64,000 bases of DNA from the NCBI GenBank assembly GCA_028641055.1, contig CM054058.1, forward strand, positions 234,773,551 through 234,837,550, read 5' to 3'. The notes below the pieces were generated by a model, which was not told where the DNA came from, ran no database searches, and worked only from the letters and a program-made list of their open reading frames with translations. The stretch is from Alopecurus myosuroides (lineage: Eukaryota > Streptophyta > Magnoliopsida > Poales > Poaceae). The first letter of the stretch is position 1, and every line of letters starts with the position of its first letter. The position numbers and the translations under genes were made by a program. This document shows positions 22,104-32,714 of the stretch, piece after piece.

Positions 22104-22111
22104 TATTTATA
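22104..22111 (-). promoter_or_regulatory. TATA box of the antisense gene
   Basis: Read on the minus strand: TATAAATA followed by CCCCCG, 165 nt upstream of the ATG at 21939, giving a leader of about 130 nt. It is independent of either LTR promoter. Confidence 0.6.
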
Positions 22112-22628
22112 TCTCCCTCGCAAGATTACCGTTACCACCGCGGAAGTGGGATCGACTGTGGCGTGTGGTGGGTCCTGTGGCCGGCTAGAAACGCACACAA
22201 GCGCGGGCTGCGCGCGTAACGGCCGCATTTGATCCCACCATCAGATCGTGGCCAGTAATTGCGCGTGATGGGACATGACGGCCGGTGGGCCCACAGCGTG
22301 AAAACTGGACGCGTGGTGTCGTGTCCTGGGCAACCAAACGACGAGGTCGTGGATGCTTGACACGTGGGCAGTGCCTGCGTGAAGGGCTGGATGTTGCTCT
22401 GCGCTGCAGAGGCTCAGTTTGCGAATTTTCGCTAAGTCTTTTTACTCGGAAGCAGAGTAGAAAGCAACTGCAACTCGGAAAGAGAGGAAACTCAAGGTAC
22501 TCTCCAGATAGCTACTCGGAGGTTCTACTCGGCATCTTGAGGTTCAAGGGCTGAGATGCAAAGGCTGGTTTTAAGCTGGCCGAGCCTAGTGAACAAGTTC
22601 GCAAGACTCAACCAGCTTCGGGGACTGC
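22112..22628. other. untranslated region between the antisense promoter and the 3' LTR, ending in the polypurine tract
   Basis: No gene. On the minus strand it is the upstream region of the antisense gene; on the plus strand it is the last internal segment of the element. The last bases, AGCTTCGGGGACTGC up to 22628, are the plus-strand primer site. TACTCGG motifs continue through it. Confidence 0.55.
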
Positions 22629-23541
22629 TGTCGGGGGGTTACCCCCGAGTAGGGTAAAGACAGGTGGTAAAGGCCGCTTACAGAAGAGAGGTTTGGTCGA
22701 GTAGCCGACTACCAGGTACTCGCTACCCGGTCGACTGCTACTCGGTCTCACCTCAAGATGACCAGAAGGAGATATCAATCAAGTTCTACCCTGACGAGTA
22801 GAAGGTTTGGCCCGAGTACAATTGGCGAAAACAATTGGCGGGAACCTACTCGGGCCAGAAAGTCAAAGGAGCCGTTCTGACACAGGATCCCGCGTATCCT
22901 GGGTCCGTACTTGGCAGCATTCGAACTACTGTTCACGTGGGGACGGCCTGCCTGACAGTGACAGCATGGAAGCAGGCCGTGGCAGGATAAGGGGGGCCTA
23001 CTCTGTGCCTAGGTACAGTGATACCAGTCTGTCCCCTAGTTTTGCCCAACGACTTTACAGAAGCAGCCAAAATCAACGACCAAAGCTGTCAGCGGGTACT
23101 CGGAGAAAGGAAGGTGTGTACACTATGTCGACACTTGTTTAGATTTGGACGTATCCGGCTGGGCACCGTGTATATAAGGTGCCCCGCCGCCTCCTGCGCG
23201 AGGGACGATCTCATTCCATGCTCTCCCACGTTCATAGTGAACCCTAGAAACCCTAAGTTCTTGACCTAGCTCTACTCGGAGAGGAGAGAGAGGCTACTCG
23301 GTAGCGATACCATCTGTATTGTGACTACTCGGAGAGACATCAAAATACACAGAGAAAGGCAGGAGTAGGGGTTTTACCTCCTCACGAGGGCCCTGAACCT
23401 GGGTACATCGTGTTGTTTGTGTTGTGTGGATCTTACCTCACGCGGCTACTCGTCGCGTGATCCCTCCCCGGACACCTCCAGCGTCCATCGTCCCCACATC
23501 TTTAGCCATCCCATGGCATCTGCCGTGACACCACCACGGCA
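22629..23541 (+). repeat. 3' LTR of the Tat gypsy element
   Basis: TGTCGGGG...CGGCA, 913 bp, near-identical to 8223-9135, followed by the target duplication ATTAG and by LINE sequence. Confidence 0.92.
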
Positions 23542-23546
23542 ATTAG

Positions 23547-24240
23547 TCCATTCTGAAATGCCAGTAAATAATAAGAAGAAGATTTGGTACCATTAAAACT
23601 GAAAATATTCGCATAGTACCTTTGTAAAGGTGTCATTCTAACTAAGCACAATCTTGTCAAGCGTAACTGTCATGGTAGTACCAAATGTGTTTCATGTCCC
23701 AAGAGAAGACGATAAAACACATGTTCATTGATTGCAAGTTTGCATGTTCTATTTAGTCAGCTATCCAAATGGTTTTAAACTTATACGAACCCGTTACCAT
23801 TGCAATTGGTTACATAAGATAGATAATAATTTCAAAACCATTCTTAGGGTAGGAGTGCTAGCTATAATATGGTCGCTCTGCCTTTTTAGAAATGACAAGA
23901 TTTTTAATGGTAAACATTTCTCACGTTTACATGTTCTATTCCAGTGCACATGTATTATCCGTTCGTGATCCACGTTACAACAGGCGGGGTATCAGAGAAA
24001 TTTTTACGGAGCCGTGTGTGTGGCTAGAAAAAATGGCGAGGGATATTTTACCCCACATGGATGACAGCTTGATCTTGGGATAGGACCTTTGTAGGCGAGG
24101 ACGGTTTACTTCTTCATGATTGTAACTAGTCGCGTGCAACATTTTATTTTGTCGTGCTGTTAGTTCGTGGCTGTGTGTATCTTTGTTACGCAGAGACTGT
24201 GTTTAATGCTTACACTGTTAAGTAATGAAATTCCTTTATC
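23547..24240 (+). pseudogene. LINE zf-RVT C-terminal segment, right part
   Basis: Translation in several frames recovers the zinc-binding tail of plant LINE proteins: LTKHNL-x-KRN, HGSTKC-x-xC, the His/Cys pair in TCSLIASL-type context, and a Trp- and Asn-rich block near 23870-23910. Multiple stops and frameshifts. The A-rich tail follows. It continues the left part across the gypsy insertion. Confidence 0.65.
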
Positions 24241-24347
24241 AAAAAAATAACATTGACTCAAACCACTTTTTTTAGAATCCTTTATTTACCTATGATGAAA
24301 CCATACAGAGTCTCCGGTACATACGAAGGATTGTAGTGAGGATGGCA

Positions 24348-24488
24348 TGAACGAAAACCAAACGCAATGATTTGGGCCGACCTGACGTCCCTCGTCGGGT
24401 AGGGTTCTCTGTATATTAATAGCACATAAAGTTTGTATAAGTCCGGGTCTAATACGTATACACATCGTACGTATTACCTATTCTAACA
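24348..24488 (-). repeat. 3' LTR of the minus-strand copia element
   Basis: Read on the minus strand it starts TGTTAGAATAGG after the purine tract GAGATTGAGGGAGGG (24503 down to 24489) and ends TTTTCGTTCA. Confidence 0.9.
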
Positions 24489-27400
24489 CCCTCCCTCAAT
24501 CTCAACTGGTGGGAGGTTGAGATTGCGTTTACAATGCTCATACAAGGGTAACGGGAGTGGTTTAGTAAAAATGTCAGCAACTTGATCTTTCGACGAGATA
24601 AACCGAATCTGCAGTTGCTTCTGAGCAACACGCTCACGAACAAAGTGGAAGTCAACTTCAATATGATTTGTTCTTGCGTGAAATACTAGATTGGAGGATA
24701 AGTATGTTGCACCAATGTTATCGCACCATAGCACTGGAGGTTGAGTTTGAGCAGTTCCAAGTTCTTGTAACAATGACTGTACCCAGACAAGCTCAGCTGT
24801 AGCATTAGCAAGGGCTTTATATTCAGACTCAGTACTTGAGCGAGAAACTGTAGACTGCTTACGAGCACTCCAGGCGATCACATTTCCTCCATAGAAGATA
24901 GCATATCCCCCCGTGGATCGCCGATCATTCATATTGCCAGCCCAGTCCGCATCAGAAAATGCTGAGAGCAACGAGGAAGAGGACGACCGGAACCGAAGAC
25001 CACAATCTCATGAAGATACTGGCACACTTTATTGACGACAAAGGAAATATCAGGTCTGGTTACCGTAAGATACTGAAGACCACCAACAATACTGCGGTAA
25101 GGAGTCGCTTCCTTGGGTGACAGAACATCACCATCACTGCTGCAAAGGCGCTCAGACGAGGACAAGGGAGTAGTGTTGGGGCTACATTTTAACATGCCAG
25201 CACGAGCAAGAAGCTCCAGAGCATACTTGCGCTGTCGAAGAACAAGACTGCCCGAGTGTGAGGAAGAAATCACCTCAATTCCCAGAAAGTAATGAAGAGT
25301 GCCAAGATCTTTAACTGAGAACTCAGACCGTAGTTGAGCAATAAGATTGGGAATGGCAGGCTCAGTCGAACTGATAACAATAATATCATCAACATATACC
25401 AATAGATACATAATCATGCCAGAACGCCGCAAAATAAACAGGGACGTGTCAGGGACAGATGGTGAAAACCCCAAGGAACCAAGAACTGAGCCGAGACGAG
25501 CATGCCATGCACGAGGAGTCTGCTTGAGCCCATAGAGAGATTTAATCAGCTGACAATAGTGTCCAGGTTTATCAGGATCAGTAAAACCAGGTGGCTGCCT
25601 AATATAAACCTGCTCATCGAGAAAACCATTGAGGAAAGCCTGAATATCCAGCTGGCGAAGATGCCATTTGTTAGAGAGAGCCATAGAGAGTAATAAGCGA
25701 ACAGTTGCAGGCTTAACCACCGCACTGAACGTCTCATCATAATCGAGACCATACCGCTGTTTGAACCCTTTAGCAACAAGACGAGCTTTGTACCTCTCAA
25801 TTGAGCCATCAGCATGAAGTTTGACTTTAAAAATCCAGCGAGAATCAATCAAATTAACCCCAGGAACCGGAGGCACAAATTTCCACGTGCCATTAGCTTG
25901 AAGTGCAGAATATTCTGCTTCCATAGCAGTCCGCCAGTGAGGTATGCGAAGGGCCTGTTGATAGCCACGTGCTTCAGCGGAACTCCGGTAAGCTTTATAT
26001 GCGGCCACAATACTGTGCCAAGCAACAGTACCGTCTTTGGGCACCCAGGGCTTCCGTATACCACGCTGGAGCCGTGTAACCGGTCGAGATGGGACAAAAG
26101 GCACACGAACAGGAGCTGGAGGCGAATCAGGTGGCGTCGGCTGCTCTGCAGACTGCGGTGATGACGGAGAAGTATTCCTTGCATGCGCACTGTCCTGCAT
26201 GTGCGTCAGGGGAGACAGCGACCCTGCATGCAGTGGACTGGCAGACCCCATGCGGGAGACCGGTGACGCGCAGACAGGTGTGGTCTCGGGATCCGTCAAG
26301 CCAGTGGAAGTTGTCGCATGATTAGGAGCAACAGGTGACGCAGGTGTCCTGTCGACTGCATGGTTGGAAGCTGCAGGCGAATCTGTCGCGGGAGCCCTGC
26401 GGAGGACAAGCAGCGACACTGATCCCAAGGGCGCTGCATGCGCATTATTCAATGGAGATTCATGAACAGATTCCGAAGCAGATTTTTGTATCGTGGCGCT
26501 GGGTTGCTCCGTTGCATTTTCTGGGAGAATATGTAGACTAGCACCACGTCCCGTACCTGCACCATGGTTAGCAAGCAAAGACGGTGCATATGCAGTATCT
26601 ATAAAGTGGTCAGCTGAAAGTAAGGAAGACTCAGTAATTGATGATGAGCTAGAAGAAGTGGGCATGTTGGCAAAAGAAAAAACACTCTCATCAAATATGA
26701 CGTCCCTAGAGATATACACTCTATTAGAGGGAACATGAAGGCATTTGTAGCCCTTGTGAAGAACACTATACCCCAAGAATACACATTTTTTAGAACGAAA
26801 ATCAAGCTTATGATTGTTGTACGCTCTAAGATGAGACCAACACGCACACCCAGATACCTTAAAAAAGGTGTAGTCTGGAGTTTCATGGAGTAATCTCTCA
26901 AGAGGAGTTTTCATCTCAATGGTGCGACTAGGAAGCCTATTTATGAGAAAACAAGCAGTTGCAAAGGCATCATTCCAATAGCATAGGGGTACTGAAGAAT
27001 GTGCAAGTAAGGTAAGACCTGTCTCAACAATGTGACAGTGCTTACGTTCAGGAGTGCCATTTTGTTGGTGAGTGTGTGGACATGAAACACGATGAGATAT
27101 GCGAAGGTTATGAAAGAAGGGGTGAAATTTTTCATACTCTCCACCCCAATCTGTTTGAACATGGAGAATTTGTTTATTTAGGAGGCGTTCAACATGTTTT
27201 TGGAATTGAAGGAAAACATCATACACATCAGATTTGTGTTTAACCAAATAGAGCCAAGTGAATCGACTATAAGCATCAACAAAACTCACATAAAAATGAT
27301 GTCCACTGACAGATATTTGGGCAGGACCCCATACATCAGAATAAATTATCTCAAAAGGAGATTTTATTACACGAGTTGACAAGGAAAAGGGCAATTGGTG

Positions 27401-28285
27401 ACTCCTTCCTTGCTGACAAACATCACAAATAGTATTGTTTTATTGGACTCTATGACAGAAGGTAACTCATGACTACGAATGACATGTTGAACGACTTGTG
27501 GAGCTGGATGACTTAGGCGGCTATGCCACATATGACGTGACACCTTGACACTGCTGAGTGCTTGCTTGATAACTGGATCTTTAATCTCATATGGACCTCC
27601 ACGACAATGACCTCTAAGAATAGGTGCTCTCGTGTCCCGATCCTTTACAAAAAGATCATGAGGATGAAGTTCAATAAAGACATTATTATCACGAGAAAAT
27701 TTACTCATGGATAAAAGGTTACGAGTGGCATCGGGAACATGCAAGACACGATTTAAAGCTAAGGATCTAGATGACAAAGTGGGAATGATAGCTTGACCAA
27801 CATTATGAATACGCATACCTGATCCGTTTGCCGTGTGAACCTGCTCGGTGCCATGGTAGGGCTCATGCGTGGTTAGCTTCTCCAAGTCATGAGTGAGATG
27901 ATGAGTAGCACCAGAATCAGCATACCATGCCGGGTCTACCACCTGTTGACCACCACGATTGCCACCATGAGATGCGGTCATAGCCATCGAGATTTGACGT
28001 TCTGTGTTACTACCATCATTGCCAATACCCAGATAATCACGATTAAACCTCTTGAAGCACTTAGCAGCTGTGTGCCTTGGTATGCCGCAGAGCTGACATA
28101 CAATAACTTTACGGCCTGCGTTATTCTTCGGTGCATTATTAGGGGCATCGGATTTCTGCTGTTGAGGTTGGGCTCGGGAATCGGGGCGGTATGGTGGTCT
28201 CGGACCACCTCGTGCAGCATAAGCAGCGGCAGGAGGCCCTCCTCCGTAGACGGATGTGTGTGCGGCAGGGTAATGAGCCGCTGTA
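24489..28285 (-). pseudogene. copia gag C-terminus, protease, integrase, RT and RNase H, frameshifted
   Basis: From the right: CCHC-type knuckle (CQLCGIPRHTAAKC, near 28080), aspartic protease (WYADSGATHHLT, near 27920), GAG-pre-integrase with the HHCC residues, integrase D-D-E (FVDAYSRFTWLY, VQTDWGGEY, NGTPERKH), RT with YVDDII near 25400, and RNase H with [16 protein letters not shown] and ADIFTKPL ending by 24560. Lesions: a one-base frameshift near 27425 before the integrase core, and an out-of-frame deletion near 25010 removing about 25-30 codons between RT and RNase H. Non-functional. Confidence 0.88.
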
Positions 28286-31200
28286 TGTAACATCCCAATT
28301 TTGCTAAACTAGGGTGTGTGGTGTGTGTTCATTCCATACATGCATGGAAACAAAAATTGAAACCAATTTAAGTTATGAATTTAAATGGTTTGAGAAAAAT
28401 CCCACAAATGGTACTTATTCTGGTTCCCAAAATCTTGTTCTGAAAAATATATCAATTACACCAAAGAAACACATGGTGTTGTTGGAAATTTTATAAGCTT
28501 TCCAAAAAGTAATTTTGCCAAATTTTCTGTTCACAAAAAGGTCCCCAAAACTCTGTTTTCTGTCCTGTTTTTAAATAGAAAAGGACCTCTTTGTGGTTTC
28601 TGAAAGTTCCAGGGGGTTTCCGAAAAGGCCCCTTTGTCTTCTTCCTCCTCCCGCCAGTAGACGAGCTGGTCGTCGACGTCGCCGTTGCCACCTCCAGCTC
28701 TATGTCACGGCGAGGGTAAGGACGCCTGGGAGACGTCCGGATCAAGCCGAGCTCGCAGAACCCCCAGGTCGCCCTCCCTCTCAGTCTCTCTTTCCTGCCA
28801 AACCAAACCCTACCGAACCGTGATGGCCGCCGGTCGTCGACGCCGTTCCGGCCTCTCCCGAGCTCCCTCGAGCACATCAAGGTCGTTGTGGTCGTCTTCT
28901 CTCCTCCCTAAGCCAAGGAATCGAGCCGAGGAGCTCTTAACCGCCGCCGCCGTCCGCATCTTCTCCGCCTCCGGCCGTCGGCCCCGCCGCCGATTCGCCG
29001 CCGCGCGGGCCTCTCCGCCCCCCTAGACCTCCTCACAACGCTCTTGGTGAGCTCCCGCTTCCCGTGGAACCCTCCCCTGTCTGCCCCGTCCTCTGTTCCG
29101 TGTGGTCGCCGGAGACCGACAAGCGCCGCCGCCATTTAGGCTCGCCGGCAATGTTCCGGTGGCGATTGGGTAGCGGCGCCACCACCTTAATGCTCGTTGC
29201 CGTCTCCTCTACACCCTGGAGCATTCCAGTTCGTGAATTGCTTGCTCAATCGAGCAATTGCTCGCCGGCAGAGAGATTCTGGCCGCCGCTGACGTCATGA
29301 TGATGTCATGCGGACGTCATCATGGGCCAGCCTCCTGTTTTCGAAAATGTTTTAATAAAAGATAAAACAATGACACGTGGGCCCCACCTTTATTTAAATT
29401 CCAGAAAATGAATGAAATTTGTTTAATTAATAACTTCTGTTTTATAGCTCAGAAAAATAAAGTAAAAATATGGTAATGTTCATAAAAATGTAAGCTACCC
29501 AAAAATGTCACTTTCATACATGTTTGACACATTTCATTTTTGGACATTATTTAATATTGTTTAATCATTTAAAAATAGAAAAATAAGTTTTTATCCACTA
29601 AAATTAGAAAATTAAAAGTTATATACCAAAATGCTCAAAATGACATTTGCAATCTGTTTATGATGTTTACAAACCCATTTGAGCAATAAAAATTGTACTC
29701 ACTTCTAAGATCGCCCGAAACCCCCTCCGGGGTCTATTTCGGGTTAATTTCAGTAAAATTGCATATCTGCCATATGAACCCTAGCAACCCAATGATCATG
29801 CTTAGGGCTTTATTTCAGTGCATTAACTTTCTCATGCATACATATTGCGCATCGCATCGATGCCATGTGTTGATTGTTGTTCTTCTTGTTTCGGTGTTTG
29901 TTTCCCCCTCGGTAGAACGTGACTCCGAAGAGAAGGCCAGCAATCCAATGACGAATACTTGATCTTAACCGACAAGTCAAGCACTTATTCCTGAAGACTT
30001 TATCCGGGTTTTTTTATAACCAAGGCAAGCATAACCTCTTATCTGCTCATATATGCTTTCGAACAACATTTGAATCTCGTACTTTGCATTCGATTCCAAA
30101 GTATTTGATGCTAGTAGATATAGCTCACCTATATACTGCATTGCCTCAATATCCTGATCCACTGCTCCTAGCCGCCATAGATTTGCTTGTGCGCATCGCC
30201 AGAGCCTCATATCTGCTTCACTTGGTCATACATATTTGTTACCTCTGCTCCATCCGGTTGATGAATCAGAGCTGCGATAATCTAGTATGATATGATGACG
30301 TGGTGAGATGAGCATTGTGTGGATAACTTGACTAAGGCTGGTATGGGAGGCAACTTGGGAAGTGGTTTTTCGTCCTATACTCGCCAACCCTAGGATTACG
30401 GTCTCGAGCGGAAGCCAAGATTGAGCGTGCAACCACACGCGGGGTCTAAGTAACCGCGCTCGACCAACTAACTTGTTTGGCCAGATCCATGAGTCACGTA
30501 GTTTGAGATTTCCATTCGGCACTACAAATAAAACCTTTTAAACAGTTTTGAAAACAAAATGCTCCGCTAGGGCGTGACCGGGGCCAAGTGATGGACGTAC
30601 ACGGATCTTGACCCCGCCTCACAGAGACAGGTGCCGTCAGAAGGATGGCCAACTCCCTGTTGACGGGGTGGCCCTGTCTTGGGTTGACTCATGGATAGGG
30701 TCGGGTAAGGTAAAGGTTGTGGCCGACCACACTCTGCCGGCACATCGTCGGAATTGTGCCAATAGCTTGGCATTAAGAGTCAGTTGGTACGTGTGGGTAA
30801 AGTGTACATCCCTGCAGGGCAATCTTTTCGAGAAGCCGTGTCCGCGGTTAAGGACGGCTTGGTGAAGGCAAAGACCATAGATAACCTGAACGTGGCGTAA
30901 AATATGTTGACAAAGCATGGAGGCAATAGATGAAGGGTGCCTCCCCGGAGATGCCGGGAGGGGTAATCCTTGTAGCATGTGAGGTGTTGAGAAATGATGT
31001 TGGTGGATGAAAAGATGATGATTTCAGAGTTGAGTAGTCTTCTCATCTGTTTTGAAAATACTCCTTTAGACGTTCTATTCCTCCTCGATTTGTAAAACAA
31101 AGATTGCTTTATACAAATCAGCCTTTCATAAAACCCTTCCAGAAACTGGCAGATATATAATAGGTTAACTAAGTCTTGTTGAGTACCTCCCGTACTCAGG

Positions 31201-31897
31201 TTTGCTTAATTTTGGTTCAGGAGAAGAACTCCATCGGTGGTGATTCAACGTGGACATCGACGAGTAGTTTGGGGTTCCCAGGTAGCAGCCTGGAATCTAT
31301 GGGCTGGAACGTCGCCTTATGTTGCGGCCTCTTAGGCCTCTTTGGTTCTTGTTGTTTACCAACATAATTTGCCTTCTGTTGTCTGATGTAATGTTGGGTC
31401 ATGTGACCTCTGCTTGTAAGCTATACTCTAGTAACACCTGTTTAATAAAGCTTCATGTTTAGAGTACTGCTTTGATCGGTTGTTGGTTTCGAGCTCATTG
31501 TTATACAGTTTTGGCTATGCCTGCATAGTTGTCGCAGTCGAGGGGTTGTGGAGCCGATGATCCATGTCCGAGCCCGCCTGTCGATTTGATCGGCCTGGGG
31601 CGAGGTAACCCCAGTAACCCTCGATTGTTGTTGCACTTTCTGGACACATAGCATCTCTGTATAACTTTGGTCCCGTTCCTTCAGTTTCATCCGACTCGTG
31701 GACGCTTGGGTATGCATAATTGGTTATGACTAGCATGGATACAAGGAGTAGTAGACCGGGGATCCGGACTACGTGCCGATGAATCTGGTCTGCCTGCCGT
31801 TGTTTGTTGCGGCCGGGGCTGGTAACCCTGAAGCCCTTGTGAGTCCATGGCTAGGAGCACATAACAGTATGTATACCTCTGGGTCCGGGGTCTGACA
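28286..31897 (+). mobile_element. 3.6-kb insertion with TG...CA ends, probable solo LTR
   Basis: Begins TGTAACATCCC and ends GGGGTCTGACA, flanked by the 5-bp duplication CTGTA (28281-28285 and 31898-31902). It interrupts the copia gag: joining the flanks restores the reading frame. No second copy of either end is found inside and no gag or pol coding is seen, so a large solo LTR is the best reading. Content is a GC-rich stretch (28620-29050) followed by long AT-rich sequence. Orientation is inferred from the TGTAACATCCC start. Confidence 0.65.
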
Positions 31898-32714
31898 CTG
31901 TAGGAGTTGCACACCGAGCCAACATGCGTTGCTCTGTAGAAACAATCTGAGCAAACAAGTCATGTATAGGTATCGGGGTATTGCGAGCAGTGATGACACC
32001 ATGTAATGCATCATAATCTCCATCGAGGCCAGCGAGAACATAAGAGATGAATTCTTCAGGGCGAAGTGGTTGCCCTATACTCGTGAGCTGATCTGAAAGT
32101 GCCTTCATCTGATGAAAATAGACTGTTGCAGTCTTTGTCTCCTTTTTGAGTTCAGCCATCTGCTGAGGTATACCCGAGGATCTCGCAATGGAAGTGGAAG
32201 CAAACTATCCACTGAGTGTCTCCCATGCCTCTCGTGAGGTAGCTGCAAACATTACCATACCAACAACGTCTGGCATCATCGAGGAGACGAACGCCGAGAG
32301 GATAGCTTGATCCTGTTGAACCCAATAGTGGTACGCAGGGTTTTGCTGCTGCATCATGGTACCCCCATGGTTGACAACAATCTGAGAAGGAGGACACGGG
32401 GTCGATCCATCGACGTACCCCATGAGGAGTTGGCTCCGAAGAAGGGGACCAACTTGAGCCCTCCACACCAGGTAGTTTTCGCTTGTTAACTTGATAGTGA
32501 TTGAATTTGTGATGTTGATAGCACCTCCCGAAATCATCTGTCCACCTGGGATCATATGATTATAGACGTGGCCTCCCTGATTGTATACTGGGCCGAACAT
32601 AGTCGGAGCAGCAGGCAGATCGGCAGAGTATCCGATCGCAGGCAAGTTCTGATGCGGCTGAGTGTGCCCCATCATGTGTGCAAGCGGCAGAGAACCTGGG
32701 AGCATCCCAGCATG
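31898..32714 (-). pseudogene. copia gag, middle part (UBN2/Retrotran_gag)
   Basis: Minus-strand translation gives the gag block ITIKLTSENYLVWRAQV, a hydrophobic helical region with AWETLSG, then after a stop the blocks MAELKKETKTATVYFHQM, YVLAGLDGDYDAL and STEQRMLAR. A UAG at 32207-32205 interrupts the frame. It joins the N-terminal part across the CACTA element and the C-terminal part across the 3.6-kb insertion. Gag forms the particle shell; this copy cannot. Confidence 0.8.

Larger units (their letters stand above)
8223..23541 (+). mobile_element. complete Ty3-gypsy retrotransposon, Tat lineage, with an antisense gene
   Basis: A 15.3-kb element with two 913-bp LTRs, 5-bp target duplication ATTAG (8218-8222 and 23542-23546), a primer-binding site after the 5' LTR and a G-rich plus-strand primer before the 3' LTR. 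Order gag-protease-RT-RNase H-integrase is gypsy; a second, archaeal-type RNase H between the first RNase H and integrase marks the Tat group. A multi-exon gene on the minus strand fills 16816-21939. By eye the LTRs differ at only about five positions, so insertion is recent. It sits inside a LINE. Confidence 0.92.
7749..24246 (+). mobile_element. 5'-truncated LINE (L1-type), split by the Tat gypsy insertion
   Basis: The LINE is in two parts, 7749-8222 and 23547-24246, separated by the gypsy element and its ATTAG duplication. The right part ends in a short A tail (24241-24247). The 9-bp sequence ATAACATTG occurs directly before the left end (7740-7748) and overlapping the tail (24247-24255), consistent with a target duplication of a 5'-truncated insertion. 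Coding content is only the C-terminal part of the LINE RT protein. Confidence 0.7.
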
